Below are positions 34,401 through 44,825 of a stretch of 64,000 nucleotides of DNA, piece after piece. Positions within the stretch are counted from its first letter, which is position 1; each line of letters opens with the position of its first letter. The translations under genes were made by a program, and so were the position numbers. The notes beneath the pieces are model-generated. The model worked only from the letters and a program-made list of their open reading frames with translations, searched no databases and was not told the DNA's origin. The DNA comes from Nectonema munidae (taxonomy: Eukaryota; Nematomorpha; Nectonematoida; Nectonematidae): positions 196,001 to 260,000 of the forward strand of contig JAUIRK010000855.1 in NCBI GenBank assembly GCA_030549495.1, read 5' to 3'.

Positions 34401-37400
34401 ATGCTAGAAAGGAGAAGGCAAGAGAATGCGAAGATCTTATATGAGAGGTGGAAAGTCGGAAAGATGAAAAAAATTTGCTAAACAGAGAAAGCAAGATAGA
34501 AAGACGTAATTAACCCCTTATGGGCTAAAAATGAAGATGGTTCAGTAGCAAAGAACGCAGATGAGGGGATAAAAAGATGGAAAACATATTTTGAAAAATT
34601 TTTGATTCTTGAAAATGAATGTAGTTTTAAAGATGAAAGTTGTATGGTAGAAGGACCTATAGAGAGTTTTCAGATAGAAGAAATTAGAAATGCAATTGGA
34701 CGAACAAAAATTGGAAAGACAGCTGGACCCGGTGAAATGACTACAGATATGATACGAGCTTCAGAGGAAATAGGAGTGATAGCTATCAAAAGAGTATGTG
34801 ATGAGTGTACAAAGCATGGAAAGAGCTATCTGCGGAATGGTTTTATAGCGGACTGACACCTACATATAAAGGAAAAGGGGATGCTTTGGAATGTAGTTCT
34901 TTTAGAGCAATAAAAGTTTTGGAACTTTTATTTTTTTAGAAGTACTATTGATCCAATATTCATCATTAGACAAGTACTCAAAAAGAAAAATAATGAATTA
35001 TGGTGCGCATTTATTGATCTAGAAAAGGCATGATAGAATACCGAGGGAAATCTTAAGGTGGGCGCTTAGGAGGGCAGGAGTAGAAGAATGGTTCGTAAGA
35101 TTGGTGATGGAGACACATAGAGATACTAAGACACGGATAAAAACTAAATATGGATGGATATAGTGATTGGTTTGAGATAAAGACAGGGCTACATCAAGGA
35201 TCGGTACTGAGCCCATATGTGAAAACGTGTGTATCATAAAACAGCATGTTTGTTGATTTTTGGTAAGCATAGCGAATTATGTTATGAGCACGTAGTCTTC
35301 AGACTGCTTTATTCATTTTTTGAAAGGCGGGTGAGTGTTAACGCAAGTAGATACCGCAACTCAATGAGTGCGTGTCTTCTACCACACCTTTTCGCAAGTC
35401 ATAGTTATCAATTTAGTACACTCGTGTAATGCAAGTTTTCAGCATCTTCAGATAGATACTTATATTGCTCATAACTTTTGAATTATTCGACCAAACTTTA
35501 CGTGCAACATATCAAATTGACGCTTATTCCATTGCCTTCATTATCATTATAATTATAAATAAAATTTTGTAACAATAAGTTCTGTTTGTAAATAGCGGAT
35601 GAGGGGTGCCTATTTTTTTTTTGGCAATTTTGAGTTTAATGCTCGTTAAATTTTAGTAAGTTTTCACTTTTTATCTGTAAGAATTTCGAACACAATTATA
35701 AAACCACTCCACCATAAGAAGCTAAATTTATTTTTAGATTTTTATGAAATAATTTTAAATTTTGTTTTTATAAATTAACCTTAGTTTTTGTTCTTGAAAG
35801 TTCATTATTAAAACGAATACTTTGAGCGTTATATTTTAGCTTGCTATTTTATTTAAAAATTAGTTTTAAATTTAATTAAAATAAAGTTATTTAGCTATGA
35901 AATTTTTCGTAAATTATAATGTCTAATTAACTTAGTATTATTAAATATTACATTCGTGAATTTAAATTTTCCACCAAGTATACTATCATTATTTCTATTT
36001 AGGGAATACTCGAATAACGTCCAATCTCGCGTAGCCTGCGACCAATTCATTTCCACCAATAAAATATTTTTTAGCATGTGCATAATGCAAGATTCTTTAA
36101 AATATATTTGAAGAAATATTTTTTCTAGTATGAAGAGATTTAGGAAACTCTTCTCTGTTATGTAATGATATATTCTCATAAGCCGTACGGTTGAACGCGC
36201 GTAGACCACTTGTTTGTCATTCCCAACCGATGGTTTCTATTCCATAGTTTCCTATTTGCATGATTTGATAAAAAATGATTAGAGAAAGCAGATTTATCTT
36301 TCTACAGGAGCAAACGATATATTTAAAAAGAATAAATATTTTTAAGAATATTTTTCGATTCTTTGATTAGAGAATTATATTATTTAATATCGTGCAAATG
36401 GAAAATATCGGCAATAACTTTTGTAACATCGTCGTTTCGAATGAGGTATATCAAATCCTACATCTAGCAAAATATGAACAGAAAGTTGAATCTTGTCCAA
36501 CAGATCATTTTAAATATTTGTAACATCGTTTTCCCGAATGAGGTATATCAACTCTTAAATCTCTCTAATCATTTATATGAAAACATAGACATAGAAAACT
36601 ATGGAATAGAAACCACCTTAGTATATAGGTTGGGAATGACAAAAAAGTTGTCTACACGCGTTCAACCATACAGGTCATGAGATTATACATAAATATTGCA
36701 ACCAATCATATTGTTTCCATGAAATAAAACCGCAATTTCAATGTCAAGTGATTTAAACTTTTGTGTAGAATTTTGAAATGATGCTTTCAATATGTAAAAT
36801 ATTTTTTGGAAATTCTATTTCGAGTGTTTTTTCAGTATTATACCATTTTTACATTTAAATATAAAATAAGGTCTAGGAAGTTGTCGCCCCGAAGGTATTG
36901 CCACCTCTAATAGTTATATATTTTAGGCTTCTACAAAAAATGAATAATTTGATGCAATTTTGAGTACAATCAATAAACCGCTGTAAATCCGTGGCAAAGA
37001 ATCCAAAAGTTCAAAGTATGGAAAATCACATACTTTGTTAACGTCTCAATTTACTCTTTCAAACGAAACAGAAATATTATGAGATACCTGGAAATCGCGG
37101 TTGTTGTGCACGACTCTTCCCTTCCTCTTCCAGTAGATCTGGGGAGAGGGGTACGCTTCGACTTTGCACTCGAGAATGGCGGTCGCGGCGAAGTTGGGCG
37201 CTTGTCCTACCCTCAAACTGGGAGAAGACGGCTTGGGAGCGAATTCCACGAAAATGTTCACGCTTTTCCTATCTCCACCCTTGACGCCGTTGTCGGCATA
37301 GCACCAATAGCGTCCAAAATGATACTGCTTCACGGAATCAAGGTGAAAGATGCCATCAGAAGACATTATCCTCCCTACGTTAGAAAAGTGAATACTTATA

Positions 37401-40400
37401 ATGCCATATAATATAGTATAATGCTTTTGAGTATGCCTACAAATAAATTCCTCTAGATGTATACAATGAATACGTTTTTCACTTTCATTCTATGATGTTT
37501 TTTATCATTGTGCTTTGATACGCATTCCTCACTATATTTTTCTCATTATTTGAATTTTCTTCCTCTTCTTATAATGCTACACGATTTGCTGAATGAGCAA
37601 GCAGCTAATGAGTCCACTCGGATTATAATGGAAGTGGGGCTAGTCGCATTACAAGTACACACCATATTGATATCATTTTGTTCATTAATAATTTTGAAGA
37701 CAACATCTGCAGTTGTATTAGGCGTGTACTTAATTTTACTTTTAGCATCACTTTTTCAAACTCGCATAATTTTAACATCAAAAATAAAAGTGTGTCACTT
37801 TGGCTATAAATGATTTTAGTGAAGCAAAGAAGTATCCATCATTAGATCTTTAATTTTACTAAAATCCCTCAAAAATAGAGATATGAGAAAAATGCACGCT
37901 TTAAATAAAAACGCTACCTTTGTAGTGCTATGCTTTAAACAATCCATACTATAACTTACAATCTGTCGATAAAGCATCTTCTTACCTTCATTTCATTCTT
38001 ATCTTCCGTCATAAATGAATGAATGAAAATATCTTTAATACATGTGTATATGTGGGTGGTTTATTCGAAATGAAAATGAGTGGTGGAAGTCAACATACCT
38101 AAAGGATGGAAAAGAATTTGATGTGATGGTGGTGAGCAGGATATGATGGCTACACACTCACCTTCAAAATGTCAATTCAAAAAAAACTTCAAATTAACTT
38201 AGAAATGATATTCAATATAAAAACGCAAACTTGTATTAACGTTTAGATTTTGTCGCTGTATATTTTCATCCTCAAAAGGTGTGCTTTGAGACGGATGTAC
38301 AAAATTAGAAAATACATGCTTGATTGAATAAGAAAGGAAATTGTACGAAAAGTTCTTGTCTTTAAAGAAACTTTATTTTATAAAAATAAAAAAGCTCAAA
38401 CCGACAATTTTACCTAAAAATAGAAGATAACATAAATTGCTACTAAAAGAAAGATTTCGCCATGAATAATTTCGCCTGACAGTAGCTTAGCGAAATGTTT
38501 TCGTGGAAAGCATGGCGGAAGATTTTATAATTTCAATGTCACAAAAATTTTGTAAAAACGAGTTGGAGTCGGTTTTACTTCTCTAGATTCTTTAGCTAAT
38601 CCTCTTTTCAGTTCAGTTGCAAAACACTCCGTCAATCTCATGTATACGAGTGAAAAATATTTTTTTTTTTTAAATTAAATTAAATTTATGAAAAGGTTTA
38701 GAAAGATACCGTAAAAAATGGGAGAAAGATCAGCTCGCTTCCAATAGACTTTAGGCTTGGGGAAACCGGTGGCGTTGCAGTATAGGGTGAGTGGAGAGCC
38801 AATAGAAACAATTTGATCTGTCGATATATCTTCACCAATGATGGGAGGTGCTTACAAAAAGATTGAATATTTTAAATGCACTCTACTGAACGCAAATATA
38901 ACACATAACTGTAGAAGTAGAGTTTAGTAAAACAAAAATAACTCCCTAAAAGCATGTGTAAAGGTACCGTGGGGTGTTTTCACCGAAAAGGCACAATTGC
39001 GCCGCTTGTATCGAACTATGAGGAAAGGAGGCTTGATGCGGTATCGAACCCAATACCTTGAATTATCGAAACCCAGTATCTAACCAATCTTACTCACGAC
39101 CTTTATAGAGTAAACACTTAGGCATAGAGTAATGACTTCTGTTTCAGTGCTGTCTTAAGTTGAATTATAATTCACTAGACAACAGATAATTCGTTACATG
39201 AGGTTTAATCAATATTTTCAGTGTTATTTGATGCATAGATTTTGAAGAAAAAAAATGAAAATTTTTCATCACGTCTAGTTTTTTTAAAGAATTGATTTTG
39301 TTTTTATATATTAGATATTGCTTGTAAGGTAAGATATATCCGTCATTTTCATTTTTTCTGTGAAAAGTTATTTTAATTATATACAAAACAATTTTATTAA
39401 ATTTTTAGTTTTAAAATGAGTGCTAACAAACGTACTTGTTTAAATCATCCAGACAACTTTTGTTACATTTGCGGTAAATACACTCTCAAAGCACAAAGAA
39501 GAAATATTACTCAAAATCTTAAAGTCGCATATAAAGATTACTTTGGATGCAAAATAGGAGATCAAGATAAAGAATGGGCGTGCATTTTGTAACACAACTT
39601 TGCTGGCAACTTGGATGCAAGGAAAAAAGCAATGCCTTTTTATACTCCAATGGCATGGCGAGAACCAAAAAATCAATTTGATGACTGCTATTTTTGCTTA
39701 ACAGTCACAGCAGGTTTTTCAAAAAAAAATAAATCCAAGATTATTTACCCAATTTGTGAATCGCCAATTTTACCAGAACCTCATGACAGCGAGAACCAGC
39801 CACCGTTTCCTCCTCACATTAGCAATTTTACTGATGAATCAAAAGATAACTCAGAGCTTGAATGTGTTGGTGCTAAATTCTATGAAAATGATGGACCGCA
39901 TTTGCTTTCCCAGTCAGATTTGAATGATCTAGTTCGAGATTTGGGTTTGACAAAAGAAAAGGCAGAACTACTTAGCTCCAGATTAAAAGAATGGAAGTTA
40001 CTTCTTCCTTAAACAAAAGTTTCCAGCTTTCGTTATCGGCATTTAGAATTTTCTACGTTTTATTCTCAAAAAGATACTTGCTGTTATTGTAATGACGTTG
40101 ATGGTCTTATAAAAAAGATTGATCCATGCTACAATTCTGAAAAATGGAGGCTTTATATTGATTCTAATAAAACAAGTCTTAAAGCAGTTGTTATACGAAG
40201 AAAGCCAAAAACCTTCAATTCCATTGCTACTTGCAACAGCATATGAAGAAACATATGAAACTATGAAGATGATTTTAAATTTATTGAATTACAGCGATCA
40301 TAAATGGAATATAAGTGGTGATTTAAAAGTTTGTTTAAAAAAAGATTGGTCTCCTAGAAATGAATGCATTGTTGGAAAGCACAATGTTAACCATCCACCA

Positions 40401-43047
40401 CTAGTTGATTCAAAAAAAATTCTTCTTCCTCCCCTCCATATTAAACTTGGATTGTTTAAAAACTTTGTAAAAGCGATGAACTTTGAAGGAAATGGTTTTA
40501 ACTTTTTAAAAAATAAATTCAAATAGTCAATATCTGAAGCTAAATTGAAAGCAGGGGTTTTCACTGATCCCCAAATTCGAAGTTTACTTAAGGATAAAAA
40601 TTTTCCCCCATCACTTGAATGCGAACTGAAAGCTTGGGATTCTTTCAAAGATGTCGTTGAAAACTTTCTTGGAAATCACAAAGCATCCAATTATGTCGAA
40701 ATTATAGAAAACATGTTGGTTTGTTTTAAGGCAATGGGTTGCATAATGCCTTTAAAGATACACCTTCTACATTCTCATTTAGACTTTTTTCCTGAAAATT
40801 TAGGTTCTGTCAGCGATGAGCATGGTGAACGTTTTCATCAAGAAATTGCAATAATGGGAAAAGGATATCAAGGAAAATTTAACCCAAATATGATGGGAGA
40901 TTACTGTGGGTTTTTACAATGAGAAAGTAAGAATAAATTTAAAAGAATCAAAAAAAATAAACAAAAACCTATTATTACCTAAAAATATATGCAAAATAAA
41001 CTCTCTAAAAAGTTTTTTTGTTAATAAAATTCTACTTATTATATTTTAATCTGTATATATAAATTTCGTTAAAAAGCAGTAAAATTGATATTTTAAAAAT
41101 GTAATTACAAAAAAAGTATAAGTGTTGGAGCAAATTTGACATAATATTTAAAATCAGGACAAAAAATAAAGAATGGTTCTATTTCTTGTAACAAAAGTAA
41201 AGTTGATTTATTTACAATTTTTGCATGTAAACATTGACTATATTAAGTGTATCTATAAACTATAGCAAATGCAAGCTCAACGCAAAAGCCCTTATTTTTG
41301 TACATGATGAGCTGGACCAAACGGATGCGCCACAGGGACATGCGCAAGTACGCTTCATGAACTTTTAATACACACACAGGATTGGAAGTATTGAAATATC
41401 TAAAAATTGAGTGTTATGATTAAAGTAACTAGGCTTTAAGCGCCACGGGATGTAAACACGACTCTCAAATAGCAGGGCTTGAAGGTGCGTTGAGAAGGTG
41501 GTATGTGCAAAAGCTTTTACTTCGAATGCGAACTGAAATGTTCTTAGCTATGGGAGGTGAGTAATTGATGACACACGCGTACACTCCACTGTCTTCATAG
41601 CGCAGTCCGGCGAGAGAAAGCGTGTACAGGCTTTTATCCAGACTTAGGCCGACGCGGTAGCGATTGTCTGAGGTGACGATAGACTTGCCTATTGTGATGG
41701 GAAGCGGAGCATAATTTGGCCTCAATACGATCCAAGATATCTAAAAATAAAATTAGATGCAGGAATAGGTGCATACGAAGTACTGTGTCAAGAGTTTAAG
41801 CACATACTTTTGATAAATGTTTGGCAGCCTAACCCTAATCCTTGATATAAATCTCACAAGATAATAATAATGATATCAAAAGATCAAAACTTGATGTACG
41901 ATCAATTGTTTTCCAAATGGTTGAGTTGAATAAAGAAATGAATGAGGTGCTGAGGAATGCGCTGTGGACACTTTCTCGCCTGAAATCACGCATTTCGCTA
42001 CAACATCACAATTTAATAAGCGGAATAAGACAGAAGCCAGGCATTTGCCAAGGGTTAGGGTTAGCTGCTAGATTAATAACCCATTTACGACCAATGTTCC
42101 TCCCATTTTGGAACATAAGTAATTTCATCTTCGTCTGCTTTTTTCAATGAGACTTTGAATATAAATCGTCTGCGTTTTTTTAGATATCGTCTGCTTTGCT
42201 TGGTCTTAAATGGGTTATTAATACGTTTTGCAAATGTGAAACATTGTAAAAAAAGTTATCTAAAAATATTTTTGTAAGTTACTTACTCTCTTTAAATAAA
42301 AAAATAAATAAATTATTTTATCAAAATTAATAAAATTTTTAAAAAGTTATTTTATTAATCTTTTCGTTAATTGGTTATTGAATTAGTTAGTGAGTAGCCA
42401 CTCCCCTCCAGTATTTGCGCTCCCGAATGGTATAAATTTATTTTAATTGGTATAACTTTTCCTTATTTTTTGCTATATAAGAATAAAGTTTTGTTTAATT
42501 CATTTAAATGTAGTTTTATCAATTTGAAAGTATTATGGTTGATTATAATTTTCGATAAATTCAACCAATTCTTAAAGACTTAAAACTTTGTCTTAGCTTT
42601 GTTTTTTACATAAAATTCTTACAAATGACCTATGTTTAAAAGGATTTCAAAGTATATAAGAAAGAAATGTTTTCAAAGCTTTTACTTTAAAAAGGAATAT
42701 TAACCTACATATATGCTCGCGGTATTTGCTGGTTTATTTCAAGGTACGGGGTGATATTTTCTTGGACCTACCCGGGATAAAGGGACAAGCTAAACGGGTT
42801 TGACTCCTAATTTGAAGGAAGATGATAGATCAATGCTAAAGTAGGACTACTGAAAAAAGTTGGAATATTCTCAACAATAAAGAATAGAAGTTAAACAGAA
42901 AAAAACTTACTGTATCTTCGTGCAGATTTTTAAGGTGGCAGGAAAGTTTCAATTCATCGCCTTGATTTGCAATGATAGGTTTGCTCACTTGAACAATGGC
43001 AGGTTTACGATCAAACTCATAAGTAAGTTGGAGGAGTGGAAACAAAC
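28237..43047 (-). CDS. Lachesin-like GPI-anchored three-Ig cell adhesion protein
   Basis: Six minus-strand exons join with matching phases: 43047-42911, 41740-41521, 38850-38710, 37374-37088, 32115-31971, 28409-28237. Ig1 has Cys in LKLSCHL, Trp in ISWIVL and DSGVYAC. Ig2 has TLYCNATGFPKPKVYWKR and FGRYWCYADNGV. Ig3 has AILECKVEAYPSPQIYWKR and DYGIYECFATNSKG. The linkers IRTPPIIGED and VEFAPKPSSPSLRVGQAP match lachesin ('RRPPVI', 'VEFAP....PRLGQA'). The protein ends in a spacer and a hydrophobic tail (AFFFYAPFLLILTSFLR) typical of a GPI signal. Lachesins are surface adhesion proteins of neurons and epithelial junctions; related families are IgLON and DIP. The signal-peptide exon is not certain (see 63134-63203). 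Confidence 0.92.
28700..30530 (-). mobile_element. piggyBac transposon, degenerate, minus strand
   Basis: It lies in a lachesin-like gene intron on the same strand. N-terminal acidic region: MEDDVGDIDVYLSTSNDD. Middle: GADRDNMSCLRDLWKPNDNR, ICRAVSGYQGSKFFLWCLRF, ETMTIYEQLYGDHGKIPG and VFMPSNPRKYSG. This is the piggyBac 'sR..F..i...lRFDd...R' and 'iDEqm..fkGr....yMp.KP.kyG' region, with YEQ in place of the usual first catalytic DEQ. C-terminal part: MYEKMVIGCFFNLLDLALIN. Frame breaks and missing segments mean that no intact protein remains. A short SINE interrupts it at 30047-30108. Confidence 0.85.
30047..30108 (+). mobile_element. Short retroposed SINE-like insert with perfect target duplication
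   Basis: A 62-bp insert ending in (GAT)n is flanked by identical 19-bp copies of atggtcattggataagcag at 30028-30046 and 30109-30127 (the first three bases could also belong to the GAT tail). The long perfect duplication shows LINE-machinery insertion into the piggyBac copy. The insert begins tcgaccttggctcgccagg and is probably 5'-truncated. A similar AATGGATGATGATGATGA tail occurs on the minus strand near 62690. Confidence 0.8.
30700..31760 (-). mobile_element. Second piggyBac-like fragment, minus strand (tentative)
   Basis: IIFFTSRKMAIDLVSECASL then VGTLSPQTYTKLQNVV loosely resembles the piggyBac segment 'fFtS..La..L.......GT.r....' . It lies upstream of the N-terminus of the neighbouring copy, so it is a separate or rearranged copy. 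Boundaries are guesses. Confidence 0.45.
31971..32115 (-). CDS. Lachesin-like exon: second half of Ig3
   Basis: Acceptor gatattttag, donor gtaact at 31970. ASFYPDADGKEETITKLKI then KEVQVRDYGIYECFATNSKG and NASLSIELY contains the DxGxYxC motif with the second Ig3 cysteine and an NAS sequon. Phase 0 in, 1 out, agreeing with both neighbours. Confidence 0.92.
32116..32989. other. Lachesin-like intron
   Basis: AT-rich; nothing recognised. Short minus-strand frames (32158-32355, 32757-32999) show no family match. Confidence 0.5.
32990..34080 (-). mobile_element. piggyBac C-terminal fragment, minus strand, split by a hAT MITE
   Basis: The minus strand shows the Cys-rich C-terminus CCDEHKKVLCKDCFDD near 33000-33050 and upstream remnants (NQMLRKYTTYRTW near 33390). 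The sequence is interrupted by the hAT MITE at 33549-33972, and the piggyBac-like text resumes near 33975-34060 (LLGYISVLYMVEIEG). Many breaks; only fragments are readable. Confidence 0.6.
33549..33972. mobile_element. Non-autonomous hAT element (MITE), copy 2
   Basis: Nearly identical to 11639-12088 over its length, including the left terminus CAGTGGTTCCCAACCGGGGG. It has small deletions, and the last 7 bp of the right terminus (aaccactg is reduced to aa) are lost. No clear target duplication remains. Confidence 0.9.
34180..35222 (+). mobile_element. LINE reverse-transcriptase fragment, plus strand
   Basis: Coding pieces resemble a non-LTR RT: IEEIRNAIGRTKIGKTAGPGE (about 34675-34737), WCAFIDLEKA (near 35000), IPREILRWALRRAGVEEW (near 35037) and KTGLHQGSVLSPY (near 35185-35218). 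The last is the 'G(V/L)xQGSxLSP' RT block. Stops and frameshifts are frequent, and the FADD box and 3' end are missing. Its motifs differ from those of the LINE at 50115-52805, so it is a different clade. Confidence 0.78.
35223..36155. other. Lachesin-like intron
   Basis: After the LINE breakpoint, AT-rich sequence with no recognised gene. The last part leads into the inverted repeat described next. Confidence 0.45.
36156..36690. repeat. Foldback (inverted) repeat with internal direct repeats
   Basis: Arms near 36156-36250 and 36588-36690 are inverted copies. Both contain gttgaacgcg(c/t)gtagac, tgtcattcccaacc and ggtttctattccatag. The interior has a direct repeat, taacatcgt..tcgaatgaggtatatcaa, near 36425 and 36520. 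No protein frame is convincing. Probably a non-autonomous foldback element. Confidence 0.7.
36691..37087. other. Lachesin-like intron
   Basis: AT-rich, nothing recognised. It includes the donor gtatct at 37087 (minus strand). Confidence 0.55.
37088..37374 (-). CDS. Lachesin-like exon: end of Ig2 and start of Ig3
   Basis: Acceptor ttctaacgtag, donor gtatct. GRIMSSDGIFHLDSVKQYHF then GRYWCYADNGVKGGDRKSVN closes Ig2. VEFAPKPSSPSLRVGQAP is the lachesin linker, and AILECKVEAYPSPQIYWKR opens Ig3. This is the most diagnostic exon for the lachesin assignment. It is much richer in G+C than its surroundings. The plus-strand frame over it (37079-37411) is a shadow. Confidence 0.95.
37375..38709. other. 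Lachesin-like intron between the two Ig2 exons
   Basis: AT-rich. The plus-strand frame at 37508-37813 shows no family match. Nothing else recognised. Confidence 0.5.
38710..38850 (-). CDS. Lachesin-like exon: first half of Ig2
   Basis: Acceptor tttttgtaag, donor gtatct. PPIIGEDISTDQIVSIGSPL then TLYCNATGFPKPKVYWKRAD. The PPII linker, first Ig2 cysteine and Trp are in the right places. Phase 2-nt carry in, 1 out, consistent with both neighbours. An NAT sequon is present. Confidence 0.93.
38956..39112 (-). mobile_element. tRNA-like SINE, copy B
   Basis: Reading the minus strand: an A-box-like tggttagatactggg, a B-box ggttcgatacc about 35 nt later, then the body shared with 21412-21532 (gcatcaagcc, gttcgatacaagcg, cacggtacc). 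Two pol III boxes at tRNA-like spacing support a tRNA-derived SINE. Confidence 0.7.
39113..39415. other. 5' flank of the unclassified element
   Basis: About 300 bp of AT-rich sequence. No terminal repeat could be paired with the right flank of the element. Confidence 0.4.
39416..40922 (+). mobile_element. Unclassified repetitive-element protein (CYICG...DEHGERFH family), broken
   Basis: ATG at 39416 begins MSANKRTCLNHPDNFCYICG, a Cys-rich N-terminus, then KAQRRNITQNLKVAYKDYFG and, after a frame break near 39575, FYTPMAWREPKNQFDDCYFC. Later come a FRYRHLEF.../CYCNDVDGL region, LPPLHIKLGLFKNFVKAM, LHSHLDFFPENLG and SDEHGERFHQEIAIM, ending GKFNPNMMGDYCGFLQ at 40922. I recall similar proteins recurring as multi-copy, probably transposon-borne genes in invertebrates, but I cannot name a superfamily or see a standard transposase motif. 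At least three breaks split it (frames 39611-40012, 40119-40526, 40545-40922). Confidence 0.65.
40923..41520. other. Lachesin-like intron, right flank of the unclassified element
   Basis: AT-rich, no recognisable terminus of the element. It ends at the donor (gtaaaa, minus strand) of the Ig1 exon. Confidence 0.45.
41521..41740 (-). CDS. Lachesin-like exon: second half of Ig1
   Basis: Acceptor tttattttag, donor gtaaaa. ISWIVLRPNYAPLPITIGKS then LSLAGLRYEDSGVYACVINY and KNISVRIR. It contains the Ig Trp and the DSGVYAC motif. Phase 0 in, 1 out. Confidence 0.93.
41741..42076. other. Lachesin-like intron
   Basis: Nothing recognised apart from the TTAA at 42073-42076 that flanks the MITE. Confidence 0.5.
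42077..42217. mobile_element. piggyBac-type MITE, second family
   Basis: Inverted ends TAACCCATTTACGACCAA and TTGGTCTTAAATGGGTTA (18 bp, one mismatch) flanked by TTAA at 42073-42076 and 42218-42221. The interior repeats the motif (at)cgtctgcgttt/cgtctgctt, resembling the cgtctacgttt segment of the MITEs at 13133 and 61010. 141 bp, non-coding. Confidence 0.85.
42222..42910. other. Lachesin-like intron
   Basis: AT-rich, nothing recognised. It ends at the donor gtaagt (minus strand) of the first Ig1 exon. Confidence 0.5.
42911..43047 (-). CDS. Lachesin-like exon: mature N-terminus and first half of Ig1
   Basis: Acceptor cctttttcag, donor gtaagt. LFPLLQLTYEFDRKPAIVQV then SKPIIANQGDELKLSCHLKN and LHEDT. 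It holds the first Ig1 cysteine. LFPLLQL may be the end of the signal peptide. The exon begins with 2 nt of a split codon, so a 5' exon ending in phase 1 must exist. Confidence 0.88.
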
Positions 43048-44585
43048 CTGAAAAAGGATGATCTTGATATGTCTTGGCATTGGATATCATTGCAACATAT
43101 TACTCTGAGGTGACCGTATTCAAATTATTGCGATACTTTTAAACTCGCTCTCGCAATTCCAAGGGGATAAATGGCGTTAGGTCCAAAATAATTCGGGTTT
43201 GAAACTCAGCTCTGAGTTGAATATTTTGACTTTCTCCTTCACCAGCGTACCATCGACGTCTTTACGACATTCATAGCAAAATGAATACTGGAAACGGAAG
43301 TTTTGATAATAAAAATTTTGGCCATCCCTTCAAATTCCAACCTTGGGCGTCCCTGATTACAATAAAATACAATTAGAGAGTAAGAGAAAATTGAAACTCA
43401 CAGGTGCCACGGTTTTACCGAACGTTTAATAACGGAATCCTGGCAGATATAGTAGAATTCAACAAGTTTTCATTCACGCAATTATAATTTCAAAAAATTA
43501 TGAAAATCTAGTTGCAAATATCATTTTCGCTTTTTAGTATAAAAATTTCTCATTCGTGTGTTTCCATGTTAATTATTTCTTAGTGATGTACAGATTAGAT
43601 CGGCATCGGTTTATTTTTGTTTAATTCGTCATTTTTATTATTCATCATTTTCTAGAAGCGAACAGGTAGAATAAAATGACACTTTCACTTGGTTCAAATA
43701 TTTCTGTAAATTTTAAATGATTGATGAAGGCGTATTATTGGCTTCCTTTTTACTGCAAAAACAACAGCACAAACGGGTCTTCGTCTAAGACATAACTTCT
43801 CAACCCCAGGGTCGCAAATCCTAATTACAGTCGCGAGTATATTCCCAAAAGTAGCCTTTAATGGAGGTATACAAATACCTTCCAGTTTATATTCATGCAT
43901 AATCATCACTCAGATGCAACTAAAGATCAGTAAATTAAGTATCTTGGTATCGGTTCACAATCTGCAATGGCATTTTATAAGGTAATCACATTAGGAATTG
44001 GCATCGGTCAAAAAATTTGTATCGATACATCAGAATTTCAGAGATTTCTGAAAGAAATTCTGATTGAAATATTGTTCGATTTTTTCAGGTTAATTTTTTC
44101 GGGATTGATACACTAAAATGGCTATGGGATCGCATTTTATCATTTATGTTGCTAGCTTCAAAAAAAAATGACGTACCTAGTTTTACCCATTTGTATTTAA
44201 AAAAAAGTTTGTGAGAAAAAATTTAACAATTTTTTTGGAAAAAACTCATTTTTACTAATTTGATGGACACTTTCACCGATTTTTACACTATAATGGCCAA
44301 AAAGGAGTACAGAAATGAAAAAATTATTCTAAATTCAAAAGGATATTTTTAGAGATAATTTTATACTCAATGAAAATTTTTATTCTGATTTTCAATAAAA
44401 AAAGAATTTTTTGATTTGGTTTTTTTTTGAGAAAATTAAGATTATTTCAGAATTTGATTTTTCGAAATGTCAAACTTGATTGACAATTACAGACCTTCTT
44501 GCACCTTAGTTGGGAAAACTAAGTCATGAAAATTCGTTGTAGGTATTAAATTATAAAAGCTGAAATAAAAATCCTATTTACCTAA
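43048..44585. other. Upstream of the Ig1 exon; one coding-like patch
   Basis: Mostly AT-rich. A less AT-rich stretch at 43190-43310, minus strand, reads FCYECRKDVDGTLVKEKVKI then FNSELSFKPELFW before a stop. I do not recognise it, and splice sites are not obvious. Confidence 0.35.
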
Positions 44586-44825
44586 CCTTCGCAAGACGGA
44601 TATATGCCGTAAAACTCACAAAATGAAAATTTAATATAAAAGGACAATATTCTCGATTTTATTACTATTATGCTATATTTTCAAGATATTCACTTTCTAT
44701 TTCTTACTAAACAACTGTTTAATCCTTTAGAAACGCTAAAATATATTTTGATTTTAACGCCATCTATGAAAATAAATTTGAAAAAGTACAACTACATAAA
44801 AATGGAAAGAATTCATTGTCTAAAT

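Noticed and set aside
37079-37411. 110-codon plus-strand frame
   Set aside because: Antisense shadow of the lachesin-like Ig2/Ig3 exon, which has exact splice phases and Ig motifs on the minus strand.
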